A stretch of 64,000 bases of DNA from Pedobacter cryoconitis (GTDB lineage: Bacteria; Bacteroidota; Bacteroidia; Sphingobacteriales; Sphingobacteriaceae): positions 744,001 through 808,000 of the forward strand of contig NZ_JACHCE010000001.1 of the NCBI RefSeq assembly GCF_014200605.1, in the 5' to 3' direction. This document shows, one piece after another, positions 1 through 8,946 of the stretch. A program made the position numbers and the translations under genes. Within the stretch, counting starts at the first letter, position 1, and every line of letters begins with the position of its first letter. The notes under the pieces were generated by a model. That model did no database searches and had not been told where the DNA came from. It saw only the letters and a program-made list of their open reading frames with translations.

Positions 1-70
1 TTCGCCCTCCCAAAACGGCAGAGTGTTTGGTCGTTGTTTAAGTCGAATACCATTAATTTATAGAATAACT

Positions 71-1501
71 ATGCAAAAAACTTGTACCGAAGTATGGAAT
101 AACTGTCTCCAGATTATTAAGGATAACATCCCGGTCCAAAGTTTTAAAACTTGGTTCGAACCGATTTCGGCATTAAAATTGGAAGGCAACATATTAACCG
201 TACAGGTGCCAAGTTTATTCTTTTATGAATGGCTGGAAGAGCATTATGTAGGTTTATTGCGCAAGACAGTTAAACAGCAAATGGGAGAAGAAGGTCGTTT
301 GGAATATAATATTGTGGTAGATAAATCGTCAAACAGCGGTTCTCCATACACTACAAGTATGCCGTCCAATGGGAATGGATCTGCATCAAAAACGCAATCA
401 ATGCCAGTTCCTGTATCAATTAATAAGGATATTAAGAATCCTTTTATCATACCGGGCCTGAAAAAATTAAATGTAGACCCTCAGTTAAATTCTCAATATA
501 CTTTTGAAAGTTATGTTGAGGGCGATTGTAACCGTCTGGCCCGTTCTGCAGGTTTTGCAGTAGCAGCCAAACCAGGTGCAACGTCATTTAACCCATTAAT
601 GATTTATGGTGCTGTAGGTTTGGGAAAAACCCACCTGGTGCAGGCAATAGGTAACGAAATCAGGCGTACTTTACCAGATAAACTGGTTATATATGTATCC
701 TGCGAAAAGTTCTGTCAGCAATTTGTCGAGTCTTTAAAAAACAATACAATCAATGATTTTGTGAACTTTTACCAGGCAATGGATGTAATCATCATGGATG
801 ATGTTCACAACTTTGCTGGAAAAGAGAAGACTCAGGATATTTTCTTCCATATTTTCAATCACCTGCATCAGTCAGGTAAACAGATTATTATTACCTCAGA
901 TAAAGCACCAAAAGACCTTTCAGGTGTTGAAGAACGCTTATTAAGCCGTTTCAAATGGGGGCTTTCAGCTGATTTACAGATCCCTGATCTGGAAACAAGG
1001 ATCGCTATTCTGAGAAAGAAAATGTATGCTGATGGAATTGAACTTCCTTCGGATGTGGTTGAATATGTAGCCAACAACATTGATAATAATGTACGTGAGC
1101 TGGAAGGGGCAATGGTTTCCTTATTAGCGCAATCTACTCTGAATAAGAAAGATATTGATCTTGGTTTAGCCAAATCAATGCTGAAAAACTTTATCAAAAA
1201 TACGACGAAAGAGATTTCTATGGATTATATCCAGAAACTGGTTTGTGAGTATTTTGAAGTGCCTGTGGAGATGGTGAAATCGCCTACACGAAAACGTGAA
1301 ATTGTACAGGCACGTCAGATTTCTATGTATTTATCAAAAAGTCTGACCAAGTCTTCTTTAAAAAGTATTGGTGCATTTTATGGTGGAAGAGATCACTCTA
1401 CAGTAATTTATGCTTGTCAGACTGTTGAGGATCTGATCGATACAGATAAAAAATTCAAAGGTTATGTGACTGATATTCAGAAAAAACTAAAAATGAGCTA
1501 G
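71..1501 (+). CDS. dnaA: Chromosomal replication initiator protein DnaA
   Basis: Initiator ATPase that binds DnaA boxes and melts the replication origin. The reading frame runs further upstream, but the Met at 71 gives the family N-terminus (MQKTCTEVWNNCL) and a 477-residue product of normal length. Visible are the N-terminal DnaB-interaction domain, a variable Ser/Asn-rich linker, the AAA+ core with Walker A GAVGLGKTHL near residue 180 and Walker B VIIMDDVH, and the C-terminal HTH with the DnaA signature GGRDHSTVIYACQ near residue 437. It is followed by a strong terminator, so it looks monocistronic. Its place at the window edge fits a chromosome numbered from dnaA. No convincing DnaA-box cluster is visible in the 70 upstream bases. 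Confidence 0.98.
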   Translation: MQKTCTEVWNNCLQIIKDNIPVQSFKTWFEPISALKLEGNILTVQVPSLFFYEWLEEHYVGLLRKTVKQQMGEEGRLEYNIVVDKSSNSGSPYTTSMPSNGNGSASKTQSMPVPVSINKDIKNPFIIPGLKKLNVDPQLNSQYTFESYVEGDCNRLARSAGFAVAAKPGATSFNPLMIYGAVGLGKTHLVQAIGNEIRRTLPDKLVIYVSCEKFCQQFVESLKNNTINDFVNFYQAMDVIIMDDVHNFAGKEKTQDIFFHIFNHLHQSGKQIIITSDKAPKDLSGVEERLLSRFKWGLSADLQIPDLETRIAILRKKMYADGIELPSDVVEYVANNIDNNVRELEGAMVSLLAQSTLNKKDIDLGLAKSMLKNFIKNTTKEISMDYIQKLVCEYFEVPVEMVKSPTRKREIVQARQISMYLSKSLTKSSLKSIGAFYGGRDHSTVIYACQTVEDLIDTDKKFKGYVTDIQKKLKMS

Positions 1502-1537
1502 GTTTTTAATGGTTAAAATCAAGTTTTTTTAAAATAG

Positions 1538-1570
1538 AAAAGGGCATCTGTAATTACAGATGCCCTTTTT
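1538..1570 (+). terminator. Rho-independent terminator after dnaA
   Basis: Perfect 16-bp inverted repeat (AAAAGGGCATCTGTAA and its complement, no spacer) ending in a T run, 36 bases after the dnaA stop. Confidence 0.9.
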
Positions 1571-1645
1571 ACATGGAGGTAATACCTGATTTAATCCGGC
1601 CTTGCGATGAGAATAAAAGCCTTATATTCAGCCTAAAATTTAAAT

Positions 1646-2650
1646 ATGAAAGTAGCCGTTTTTAGCACACAGTCTTATGATAAAGAGTATTTCAACCTTG
1701 TTAATGAAAAATTTAACCATGAATTTGTATTTCTGGAGCCCTCTTTAAATGCTGATACGGCGATTCTCGCTAAAGGATGCGGTGGTATTTGTGCTTTTGT
1801 GAATGATAAAGTGGATGAAAAAACCTTAGAAATCCTTCATCAATCGGGAGTGAATACCATTGTATTACGCTGTGCCGGCTTTAATCAGGTAGATCTGGAG
1901 GCTGCTAAAAAACTGGGTGTAAAGGTATATAGAGTGCCCTCATATTCTCCTGAAGCTGTTGCTGAACATGCAACAGCAATGATCATGACCTTAAACCGTA
2001 AAACACATAAGGCTTATAATCGTGTAAGAGAAGGGAATTTCTCATTGGAGAGGCTGATTGGTTTTAATCTTCATGGGAAAATAGCCGGAGTAATAGGGTT
2101 GGGGCAAATCGGCCTTGCCTTTGCTAAAATAATGCATGGATTTGGTTGTGAGGTGATTGCTTATGATCCTGTAGTTGAAAAAACTCCTTCGTTTATCAAA
2201 TTAGCCGATCTGGATACTTTGATGACTACGGCCGATCTGATCTCAATTCATTGCCCTTTAAATGAGCATACGCATCATTTGATGAATCGGAAACGTTTTG
2301 ATCAGATGAAGAAAGGGGCAATGCTGATTAATACCAGCAGGGGCGCAATATTAGATACACATGCAGCTATTGAAGCACTTAAGCAGGGTAAATTAGGCTA
2401 TCTCGGGATCGATGTTTACGAGCAGGAAGATAAACTTTTTTTTAGAGACCTTTCTGAAAGCCTGATTGAAGATGAGCAAATTTTAAGGCTGATGAGTTTT
2501 TCTAATGTACTCATTACAGCACATCAGGGATTCTTCACAACAGAGGCTTTAACTGAAATTGCCCAGACTACTTTACTGAATCTGAGCCATGCAGAAGACG
2601 GATTTTCTGATGCAGAAAAGAGCAGTGCTGACCCGAACAGACTAGTCTAA
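1646..2650 (+). CDS. ldhA: D-lactate dehydrogenase (2-hydroxyacid dehydrogenase)
   Basis: NAD-dependent D-2-hydroxyacid dehydrogenase that interconverts pyruvate and D-lactate in the cytoplasm. At 334 residues it is close to E. coli LdhA in length and aligns with it throughout, for example LRCAGFNQVDLEAAK, the EAVAEHA segment, the nucleotide loop GLGQIGLAFA, NTSRGAILD with the substrate arginine, GIDVYEQE and the catalytic histidine in ITAHQGF. It has its own start after the dnaA terminator and ends convergently with selO, the two frames overlapping by four bases. Such an enzyme would reoxidise NADH under oxygen limitation. The family is certain; lactate specificity is inferred from overall similarity. 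Confidence 0.9.
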   Translation: MKVAVFSTQSYDKEYFNLVNEKFNHEFVFLEPSLNADTAILAKGCGGICAFVNDKVDEKTLEILHQSGVNTIVLRCAGFNQVDLEAAKKLGVKVYRVPSYSPEAVAEHATAMIMTLNRKTHKAYNRVREGNFSLERLIGFNLHGKIAGVIGLGQIGLAFAKIMHGFGCEVIAYDPVVEKTPSFIKLADLDTLMTTADLISIHCPLNEHTHHLMNRKRFDQMKKGAMLINTSRGAILDTHAAIEALKQGKLGYLGIDVYEQEDKLFFRDLSESLIEDEQILRLMSFSNVLITAHQGFFTTEALTEIAQTTLLNLSHAEDGFSDAEKSSADPNRLV

Positions 2651-4203
2651 GAACTGCAGGATAAAGTAGAACTTCCTGGCTGATCATTTGCCCATTCCGG
2701 TCTTAATTTAAAGAATTCATCGTGTGCAGGTGAATAAGGATTTTTGATGGCTTCCTGCAATTTTAAGAAGAGTGTTTGCTCCCCTTTTTCCAGTTCTTGT
2801 ATGGCCTGGTGGAGTAAATAATTTCTTAAAATGAAGCGGGGATTGCTGATTTTCATTATCTCTTTTGAAGCTTTACTTGAAGTTTGGTTCCTGCTGATCC
2901 TCAATTGATAATTATTTATTGTTTGATGCAGTGTTTCTGTGTTTACTTTGTTGGGAAGCTCATAATAAGAAGGGGAAAAATGGGCTGCGACAGCTTCTTC
3001 GGTTGTAGTTTCCGGGGACAGTGTTATAAGCAACTGATAAAATATTGTCATGTCAGCTTTAAGCATTGTAAGGGTTTTTTCAACTGCTTCAATCAGCTCC
3101 TGATCACCCGCTCTAAACTCATCCAGTCCTAATTTACCAGCCATCATAATGTGGTATTTTCCGAAGTAAATGGTCTTGTATTTTTCCAGTGCTGCGGACA
3201 GTGATTCAGTATCCTGAAACAGGGGGGCAATAGCGCTTGCCAGACATCCTAAATTCCAATAGCCGATGGATGGCTGACGGCCATAGGCATATCTGCGTCC
3301 CGGAAGATCTGTTGTATTTGGCGTAAATTCAGGATCATACTGATCAAGGAAAGAGAAGGGGCCGTAATCTATAGTCAGGCCGAGGATAGACATGTTATCT
3401 GTATTCATCACACCATGCACAAAACCTACCCTGATCCATTCCACCATTAATGTGGCTGTTCTTTCTACGATCTCTTCAAACCATTGGATTACCTTGTTTT
3501 CTCCTTTGATATGCGGAAAGAACTTTTCTATAGTCCATGAGGTTAGTTTTTCTAATTGTGGTAATTCTTGTCTGGCAGCAAGCATCTCAAAGTTTCCGAA
3601 ACGCAGAAAACTTGGGGCGGTACGCATCACGATAGCCCCTTTTTCGTAAGCACTGTTGCCGTCATAAAGGAGGTCTCTCATGACCTGGTCTCCTGTTGAA
3701 ACAAGGGCTAAAGCACGTGTAGTAGGTACCCCAAGATAAAACATGCTTTCGCTCATCAGGTATTCACGGACCGATGATCTGAGTACGGCTCTGCCATCTC
3801 CTCTGCGCGAATAGGGGGTAGGACCTGCTCCTTTAAGCTGAAGTTCATAAGCTGCATGATCCGGAGTATTCCATTCTCCAAGAGTAATGGCCCTTCCGTC
3901 GCCAAGTTGCCCCGCCCAGTTTCCAAACTGATGACCTGCATAACAGGCTGCATATGGGTACATGGATGGAGTGACTAAATTGCCCCCAAGAATTAAAATG
4001 TCTTCCCGATTAGGTTTTTCCACGTGAAGTTCTGCAGCCAGTTCATCAGACCAGGCTAAAAGTTCAGGGTTTTTAACAGGTGTAGGAATGGCTTTGCTGT
4101 ATAAAAAACCTGGAGTCTGGCGAGGTTGAAGATTTCCTGTTTCATCGCCGTCAAATGTGGTAATGAACTCATTTTTAAAGGTTTTACTGCTTAGATTTTC
4201 CAT
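2647..4203 (-). CDS. selO: Protein adenylyltransferase SelO (YdiU/UPF0061)
   Basis: Pseudokinase-fold enzyme of the SelO family, which transfers AMP from ATP to protein Ser/Thr/Tyr side chains and is linked to redox stress. The 518-residue product carries the family blocks YSRRGDGRAVLRSSVREYL (near residue 130), GVMNTDNMSILG (near 266) and DYGPFSFLD. The C-terminus ends in Cys-Ser-Ser, with Cys at the antepenultimate position where vertebrate SelO has selenocysteine, so the redox-active tail is kept in cysteine form. A -7 box lies just upstream on the minus strand. Its 3' end overlaps that of ldhA tail to tail. Confidence 0.95.
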   Translation of the reverse strand: MENLSSKTFKNEFITTFDGDETGNLQPRQTPGFLYSKAIPTPVKNPELLAWSDELAAELHVEKPNREDILILGGNLVTPSMYPYAACYAGHQFGNWAGQLGDGRAITLGEWNTPDHAAYELQLKGAGPTPYSRRGDGRAVLRSSVREYLMSESMFYLGVPTTRALALVSTGDQVMRDLLYDGNSAYEKGAIVMRTAPSFLRFGNFEMLAARQELPQLEKLTSWTIEKFFPHIKGENKVIQWFEEIVERTATLMVEWIRVGFVHGVMNTDNMSILGLTIDYGPFSFLDQYDPEFTPNTTDLPGRRYAYGRQPSIGYWNLGCLASAIAPLFQDTESLSAALEKYKTIYFGKYHIMMAGKLGLDEFRAGDQELIEAVEKTLTMLKADMTIFYQLLITLSPETTTEEAVAAHFSPSYYELPNKVNTETLHQTINNYQLRISRNQTSSKASKEIMKISNPRFILRNYLLHQAIQELEKGEQTLFLKLQEAIKNPYSPAHDEFFKLRPEWANDQPGSSTLSCSS

Positions 4204-4518
4204 GCTGGTCCTGATCCTGTTTTAAAGCACAAAGGTAAGTTCATTTTGCTGCTAAAAAGTTTTAATTCTGTAAAATCAATAGTTATTTAATTATTTTATT
4301 TGTATATTAAAAGCAGGGTATTAAACACTAAAGGGAAAATTATTTTAACTTATATATTATTGTTACATCCTTAGTGTAGAAAATACAATGAATATAGTTC
4401 GGTGAAATCTTAAATTATCTTTTTAGAAAATGAACGGAATGAATGGTAACATGCCCTTGCTTGTCTTATTTCAAGAGAGTAATTTTAAATAGTTTCTAAG
4501 GTTAAATTAATTAATAAT
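4204..4518. other. Divergent intergenic region selO / ECF sigma factor
   Basis: A 315-base AT-rich spacer between divergent genes. It holds the selO -7 box at its left end. No clear promoter consensus, hairpin or open frame was recognised on the sigma-factor side. Confidence 0.5.
4230..4237 (-). promoter_or_regulatory. Candidate -7 promoter box for selO
   Basis: On the minus strand this reads TACCTTTG, a full match to the Bacteroidota -7 consensus TAnnTTTG, 26 bases before the selO start codon. Confidence 0.55.
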
Positions 4519-5115
4519 ATGGACAGGACATGCGATCATAAAATTATGGTAATTGCCAATGGTGACAAAAGTCCGGGCCGGAAAGAGTGTGCTGAACTTG
4601 AAATTGTCGGGGAACTGAAAAAGCAAACAGAACTGTCTTTTAATAAGTTATATCTGGGTTATGCTTCGCTTTTGTTAGGGGTTATCCTGAAACTTGTACC
4701 TTCCAGAGAAGTAGCCGAAGATATTTTACAGGAAACTTTTATTAAAATATGGAAATCTATTGATCAGTATGATGCGGATAAAGGCCGGCTGTTTACCTGG
4801 ATGTCTTGTTTAGCACGCAATACTGCAAAGGATTATCTGAAAGGAAAGAACTTTGCGAAAAGTATCAAAAACGATGATATTGATAGTGTTTACACTCAGG
4901 TCAATAATTCTCATTATTGCCGCTACAATACGGATATTATTGGAATTCGTGAACTGATCGCTGTATTATCGGAATCTCAAAAGCAGATTCTTAATCTGAT
5001 TTATTTTCAGGGTTATACGCAGGTAGAAGTCTCTGATGAGCTTCATATCCCACTGGGAACGGTAAAATCTAAAATCAGGCTTGCTGTAAAGGTGCTTCGC
5101 TGTTATTTTGAATAA
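4519..5115 (+). CDS. ECF-type RNA polymerase sigma-70 factor
   Basis: Alternative sigma factor of the extracytoplasmic-function class. Region 2 is visible (LVPSREVAEDILQETFIKIW, then GRLFTWMSCLARNTAKDYLKG), as is region 4 with its HTH (SESQKQILNLIYFQGYTQ, then PLGTVKSKIRLAV). A roughly 35-residue N-terminal stretch before region 2 is longer than usual, and a later start cannot be excluded. No anti-sigma gene (FecR or zinc-finger type) adjoins it; the next gene is convergent and overlaps its last bases. It is therefore an orphan ECF factor with unknown signal and regulon. Confidence 0.9.
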   Translation: MDRTCDHKIMVIANGDKSPGRKECAELEIVGELKKQTELSFNKLYLGYASLLLGVILKLVPSREVAEDILQETFIKIWKSIDQYDADKGRLFTWMSCLARNTAKDYLKGKNFAKSIKNDDIDSVYTQVNNSHYCRYNTDIIGIRELIAVLSESQKQILNLIYFQGYTQVEVSDELHIPLGTVKSKIRLAVKVLRCYFE

Positions 5116-7043
5116 ACCTCTATTTCTGCAATTCTCAATAAGTTATTTTCTGATCCTTTCTCTCCGGCCGCCGGCACTGTTTGTTTTGCCAGAAGTCTTA
5201 AATATCTTGTTGTGATCTTTTTAGCTAATGAAATACGCTGCAGGATCGGGTTAGCTTTGATATTAGAAAATTCACCTGAGGCTATTGTTTTCCAGTTTTT
5301 ACCATCCTCACTGCTCAATAATTCATATTTTTCAATGGCTCCTGCAGTTATTCCATCCTGCGCAGGCAGATAACCGACAGCAGAGAAAACAAGTGGCCTG
5401 GAGAAATCAAGATCAATATAATTGCTTGTCCTTGTTTCAAAAACTGTGGATTCATTGTTGTCTGCTGCGTTTTTTAACGCTAGACCGGTTGCTGCGGGGC
5501 TTGTGGCTTTCCAATTTGTTTTAGGGTAAGTATTTGCTGTGCCTTTCGTGCCTGCTGATTTGATTTCTGGTTCCAGGTACAGGCCGATCTCGCTTAAGGC
5601 AATAGCTACCGGGGCATAAATACGGATGCGGATTTTTTGTGCTGTCTGTGTCTGTGAAAGCCGGATAATTCTGTTTGATCCGATACTGGTGGCTTTAGCA
5701 AGTTCCTGCCATTGGTTGTTTTTAAAGATATCGATACCTGCGCTATCTATTCTTTGTCCAAGTTTAATGTTTTCCCTGAGCTGTATAATGCTGAAGTTTG
5801 CCGGCTTTTTGAAATCCAGTTGTACATTGGCCTGGTGAACATCGTCGTCTGTGGCCCAATAGCTGTATCTGCTGGCATCTGTAAGGTTGGCTGTTCCAAA
5901 TGATTGTTTTTGGTTATTTCTTACGTTAGAGACGCTTATTTCGGCTTCTTTGGCAAGGTTATAGTTAAATACTTGTTTAAGTAATTTTCCGAATGCGGCC
6001 AGGGTGCTGACATCTTTAGGATGTAACAGGCCTTCGGTAGTAGGGGAAAGACCAAGATCCAGCGCTCCGCCATGACCAACAGATTTACAGTAAATGCTGA
6101 ATAATTCTGCTACAGTTTTTACCTGTCCGTCCTGGTCGGCATGATAAAACCATCCCGGACGCAAAGATACGTCTCCTTCAAAAGGAATCCATTGTTTGCC
6201 GCCCCTGGTTCCGCTGCCAAGATTTGCATCATCCATAAAACCGGGCATTGCAGGTTTACCATCGTTCCCTTTAATGGTGATTGTTGACCAGCTTGTTTCG
6301 GGCGAAATCCCTTTTTCGTTGCCTACCCAGCGTACATCAGGACCAATATCACTGAAAATGCTGGCATTGGGCTGTAGTTTCCTGGTGATTGCCCAGGTAT
6401 TCATCCAGTCGTAATAACAGGACTGATCTACTTTTCTTTTTTCATTTTTGCCACCATAATAGCCATCTCCGCCATTTGCACCGTCATGCCAGCTCATAAA
6501 CAGCTCGCCGTAATTGCTATATAATTCTTTGAGCTGGTTTTGATAAATGGTCAGATAGGCCGGTGTCCCATATTCGGGGTTGTTTCTATCCCATGGGGAA
6601 CAGTAAATTCCGAATTTCATGCCTTCTTGTTTTGCTGCCTGCTGGAATTCTCTGACCAGATTTCCTTTGCCATTTTTCCACGGACTCTCGCTAATGTTGT
6701 AAGCTGCTGTCTGAGTTGGCCACAGTGCAAAACCATCATGGTGTTTGGTGACGAAGATTACTCCTTTAAACCCTCCGGACCTGGCTGCACTAACAATCTG
6801 GAGTGCATTGAATTTGGTGGGGTTGAATAAGGAAGGGGCCGCATCTCCATAACCCCATTCTTTATTTTGAAAGGTGGTTGGGGTGAAATGAATCAGGCAA
6901 TACATTTCTGTTTCGTGCCATTTAAGCTGTCTTTCTGTAGGGATGGCACCATAGGGTTTGGGTGCGTCCGTTTGTGCATATGCAGCTGTTGAGAATAATA
7001 TTGCCGATAGAATAGAAAGTTTTTGCCTGGTTAATAGCCTCAT
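5103..7043 (-). CDS. Secreted GH29 alpha-L-fucosidase with discoidin-like domains
   Basis: Exo-acting glycosidase that releases L-fucose from glycans, probably in the periplasm or at the surface. Residues 1-23 form a signal peptide ending at a TAAYAQ-type site. The GH29 catalytic domain covers about 25-360 and includes WHETEMYCLIHFTPTTF, KHHDGFALWPT and the nucleophile region LFMSWHDGANGGDG. Two F5/8 type C (discoidin-like) beta-sandwich segments follow (about 370-490 and 500-646), as in GH29-B enzymes specific for alpha-1,3/1,4-linked fucose. It is a single gene, not part of a SusC/SusD locus, and its 3' end overlaps the convergent sigma-factor gene by 13 bases. Confidence 0.92.
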   Translation of the reverse strand: MRLLTRQKLSILSAILFSTAAYAQTDAPKPYGAIPTERQLKWHETEMYCLIHFTPTTFQNKEWGYGDAAPSLFNPTKFNALQIVSAARSGGFKGVIFVTKHHDGFALWPTQTAAYNISESPWKNGKGNLVREFQQAAKQEGMKFGIYCSPWDRNNPEYGTPAYLTIYQNQLKELYSNYGELFMSWHDGANGGDGYYGGKNEKRKVDQSCYYDWMNTWAITRKLQPNASIFSDIGPDVRWVGNEKGISPETSWSTITIKGNDGKPAMPGFMDDANLGSGTRGGKQWIPFEGDVSLRPGWFYHADQDGQVKTVAELFSIYCKSVGHGGALDLGLSPTTEGLLHPKDVSTLAAFGKLLKQVFNYNLAKEAEISVSNVRNNQKQSFGTANLTDASRYSYWATDDDVHQANVQLDFKKPANFSIIQLRENIKLGQRIDSAGIDIFKNNQWQELAKATSIGSNRIIRLSQTQTAQKIRIRIYAPVAIALSEIGLYLEPEIKSAGTKGTANTYPKTNWKATSPAATGLALKNAADNNESTVFETRTSNYIDLDFSRPLVFSAVGYLPAQDGITAGAIEKYELLSSEDGKNWKTIASGEFSNIKANPILQRISLAKKITTRYLRLLAKQTVPAAGEKGSENNLLRIAEIEVYSK

Positions 7044-7246
7044 TGTATATCTGGTTGATAGCGTAAAATACTTTTTTTTATTTAATCTCTGGCCTGTTTT
7101 ATGAATTTATCAGTGTGGTTAAATGAGTTTAAACATTATTTTGTCGTTTTTTTGTCAGTTTTTAGTTAAAGCCTTAATTAAAAGCCTGTCAGGAGTAATC
7201 CTTTTGAACCAGTGGGAGTCAAAAAGACAAATTGATTCATTTGGAT

Positions 7247-7972
7247 ATGAAAACTTCAAATTTTAAATCGTTAATAGTTGTAGCCGCTATACTGGTGTTC
7301 AGTGGATTTACAACAAGTGTTTTTGCTCAGAGAGGCGGCCACGGTTTCGGTGGCGGCGGAAGGTCTTTTCATGGTCCCTCAAGAGGTTCATTTGGCGGCG
7401 GAACCTCAGTGCATATCGGCGTAAATGCAGGTTATCATTATCGTCCGGCTGGTTGGGGATTTAGAAGGCCATATTATTCATACCGCAGTTTTTACAGACC
7501 TTACCTGGGTTTTGGAATTAGTGTTTTGCCTTTTGGCTATTACCCATTTTTTTATGGAGACGACCAGTTTTATTATTCCGGAGGATTGTTCTACAGGCAG
7601 TATGATGATCAATATAAGGTAGTTGTGCCTCCAATAGGGGCTTCAGTGCCTGCTTTGCCTTCAGATGCACAACAGGTTGTGATTAATGGCCAGACTTATT
7701 ATGAGTACAAAGGAGTTTATTATAGTGAATCTCAAAATGCGGACGGAAAAACTGTCTATATAGTTGCCGGTAAAGATGGTGTGCTGAATACCGATAATGG
7801 AAACGATGCAGATAGTGGCCCTCAGATTGGCGATGTCGTAACCCAGCTACCAGAAAGCTACAAAGAAGTGATGGTCAAAGGAAATAAATATTATGTTTCT
7901 GATTACGGGGTTTATTATGAACAGATTTTTGGTGACGATGGAAAGGTTTCTTATAAAGTGATAGGGAAATAA
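7247..7972 (+). CDS. DUF6515-like secreted protein
   Basis: Exported protein of unknown function. The start was set at the second Met (MKTSNFKSLIVVAA), which begins a clean signal peptide ending at VFAQ; an upstream in-frame Met at 7232 would add five residues. After the signal come a Gly/His/Arg-rich stretch, a Tyr/Phe-rich hydrophobic segment (about 60-120) and a repeated C-terminal motif of the form VVINGQTYYEYKGVYY and VMVKGNKYYVSDYGVYYE. This pattern fits the DUF6515 family of Bacteroidota envelope proteins. Its end overlaps the convergent hydrolase gene by 22 bases. Confidence 0.75.
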   Translation: MKTSNFKSLIVVAAILVFSGFTTSVFAQRGGHGFGGGGRSFHGPSRGSFGGGTSVHIGVNAGYHYRPAGWGFRRPYYSYRSFYRPYLGFGISVLPFGYYPFFYGDDQFYYSGGLFYRQYDDQYKVVVPPIGASVPALPSDAQQVVINGQTYYEYKGVYYSESQNADGKTVYIVAGKDGVLNTDNGNDADSGPQIGDVVTQLPESYKEVMVKGNKYYVSDYGVYYEQIFGDDGKVSYKVIGK

Positions 7973-8814
7973 TCTCTGATCAGATCATTTAGGAGCGGGG
8001 GGTGCCTGATCAATTTTTCATGCCCTGCTCCTTTGTAGTTTTCTGATTTTATCCATGGTCTGTCTTTTAAAAAGGTGCTGAGATAAACTGAATCTACTAC
8101 TTTGTCATCCTCATCAAATGCTATCCAGTGGTTTAATGTCTGATCAAAGTTATAATAAGTATCAAGATCATAATCAGAAGCAGGTCTTTGGAAAGTAGCC
8201 TGAAATGATTCAAAGAAGTTATCCTGTAAATCTTGAGGGACATTGACACTATTCATCATATTGCAGAACAAAGCTTTTAGTTTGATAACCGGGGCGATAC
8301 TGATTAATAAGTCAGGTTTGACTTCTGCCTGTTGTAAAGCAATCACATTGGCCATAGCACCCAGGGAGTGTCCAATGACGATAGCTGGCTTTCCGTATTG
8401 ATTGATAATTTCTTTGATAGATTCTATATAAAGGATCAGATTTGACAGTTCTGCTGGCGAACTCCCGTTTCCAGGGGCATCAAAAGCAATAATTTCGACA
8501 TCTTCAAACTTTAATAGCTCTTCAATGATTGCAGAAAAATCGGCTGCTTTAGAACTCCATCCATGAGTCAGCAAAATTTTCCGGTTACCTGTTCCCCATT
8601 TAAAACCGTTAAAAATGAGTTCTTTTCCGGTGAAATAGGTGTCTGTAACGGAAAGCTGAAAAGAGACAGCTTTATTCAATAATTCTTCTTGTGTTAGCCT
8701 TAATGGCATTTTTGGTGCATAACAAATCAGTTTCCACAGTAAATCATCGATTGCTTGTTTGTCCAGCTGACTAAGGTCTTTTGCTTGTTGATAGATTTGT
8801 CGGTACTGTTTCAT
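7951..8814 (-). CDS. Alpha/beta hydrolase
   Basis: Soluble serine hydrolase of unknown substrate, 287 residues. The oxyanion-side motif LTHGWSSKAADF, the strand-acid region IIAFDAPGNGSS, the nucleophile elbow VIGHSLGAMANV and a late catalytic histidine in KGAGHEKLIRHP are all in order. No signal peptide is seen, so it is probably cytoplasmic. It is monocistronic and convergent with the DUF6515-like gene, with 22 bases of 3' overlap. An esterase or lipase role is only a family-level guess. Confidence 0.85.
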   Translation of the reverse strand: MKQYRQIYQQAKDLSQLDKQAIDDLLWKLICYAPKMPLRLTQEELLNKAVSFQLSVTDTYFTGKELIFNGFKWGTGNRKILLTHGWSSKAADFSAIIEELLKFEDVEIIAFDAPGNGSSPAELSNLILYIESIKEIINQYGKPAIVIGHSLGAMANVIALQQAEVKPDLLISIAPVIKLKALFCNMMNSVNVPQDLQDNFFESFQATFQRPASDYDLDTYYNFDQTLNHWIAFDEDDKVVDSVYLSTFLKDRPWIKSENYKGAGHEKLIRHPPLLNDLIRDYFPITL

Positions 8815-8933
8815 TTGTTGTCTTTTTTGTCAGATAGTGCCTTTGATTATATCAGGTTTATCTTGAATGGCGCCAATATAGGGCTTCTCTTTCAGGGTGA
8901 TTTCAAGTGAATGTCAAAATTGAGGTAAACTGC

Positions 8934-8941
8934 TACCTTTG
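8934..8941 (+). promoter_or_regulatory. -7 box directly before the helicase start
   Basis: TACCTTTG matches TAnnTTTG fully and ends five bases before the ATG at 8947. If transcription starts 5-7 bases after the box, as in other Bacteroidota, the mRNA would be leaderless. A short inverted repeat AGGTA-6-TACCT spans it. Confidence 0.55.
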
Positions 8942-8946
8942 CAGTA

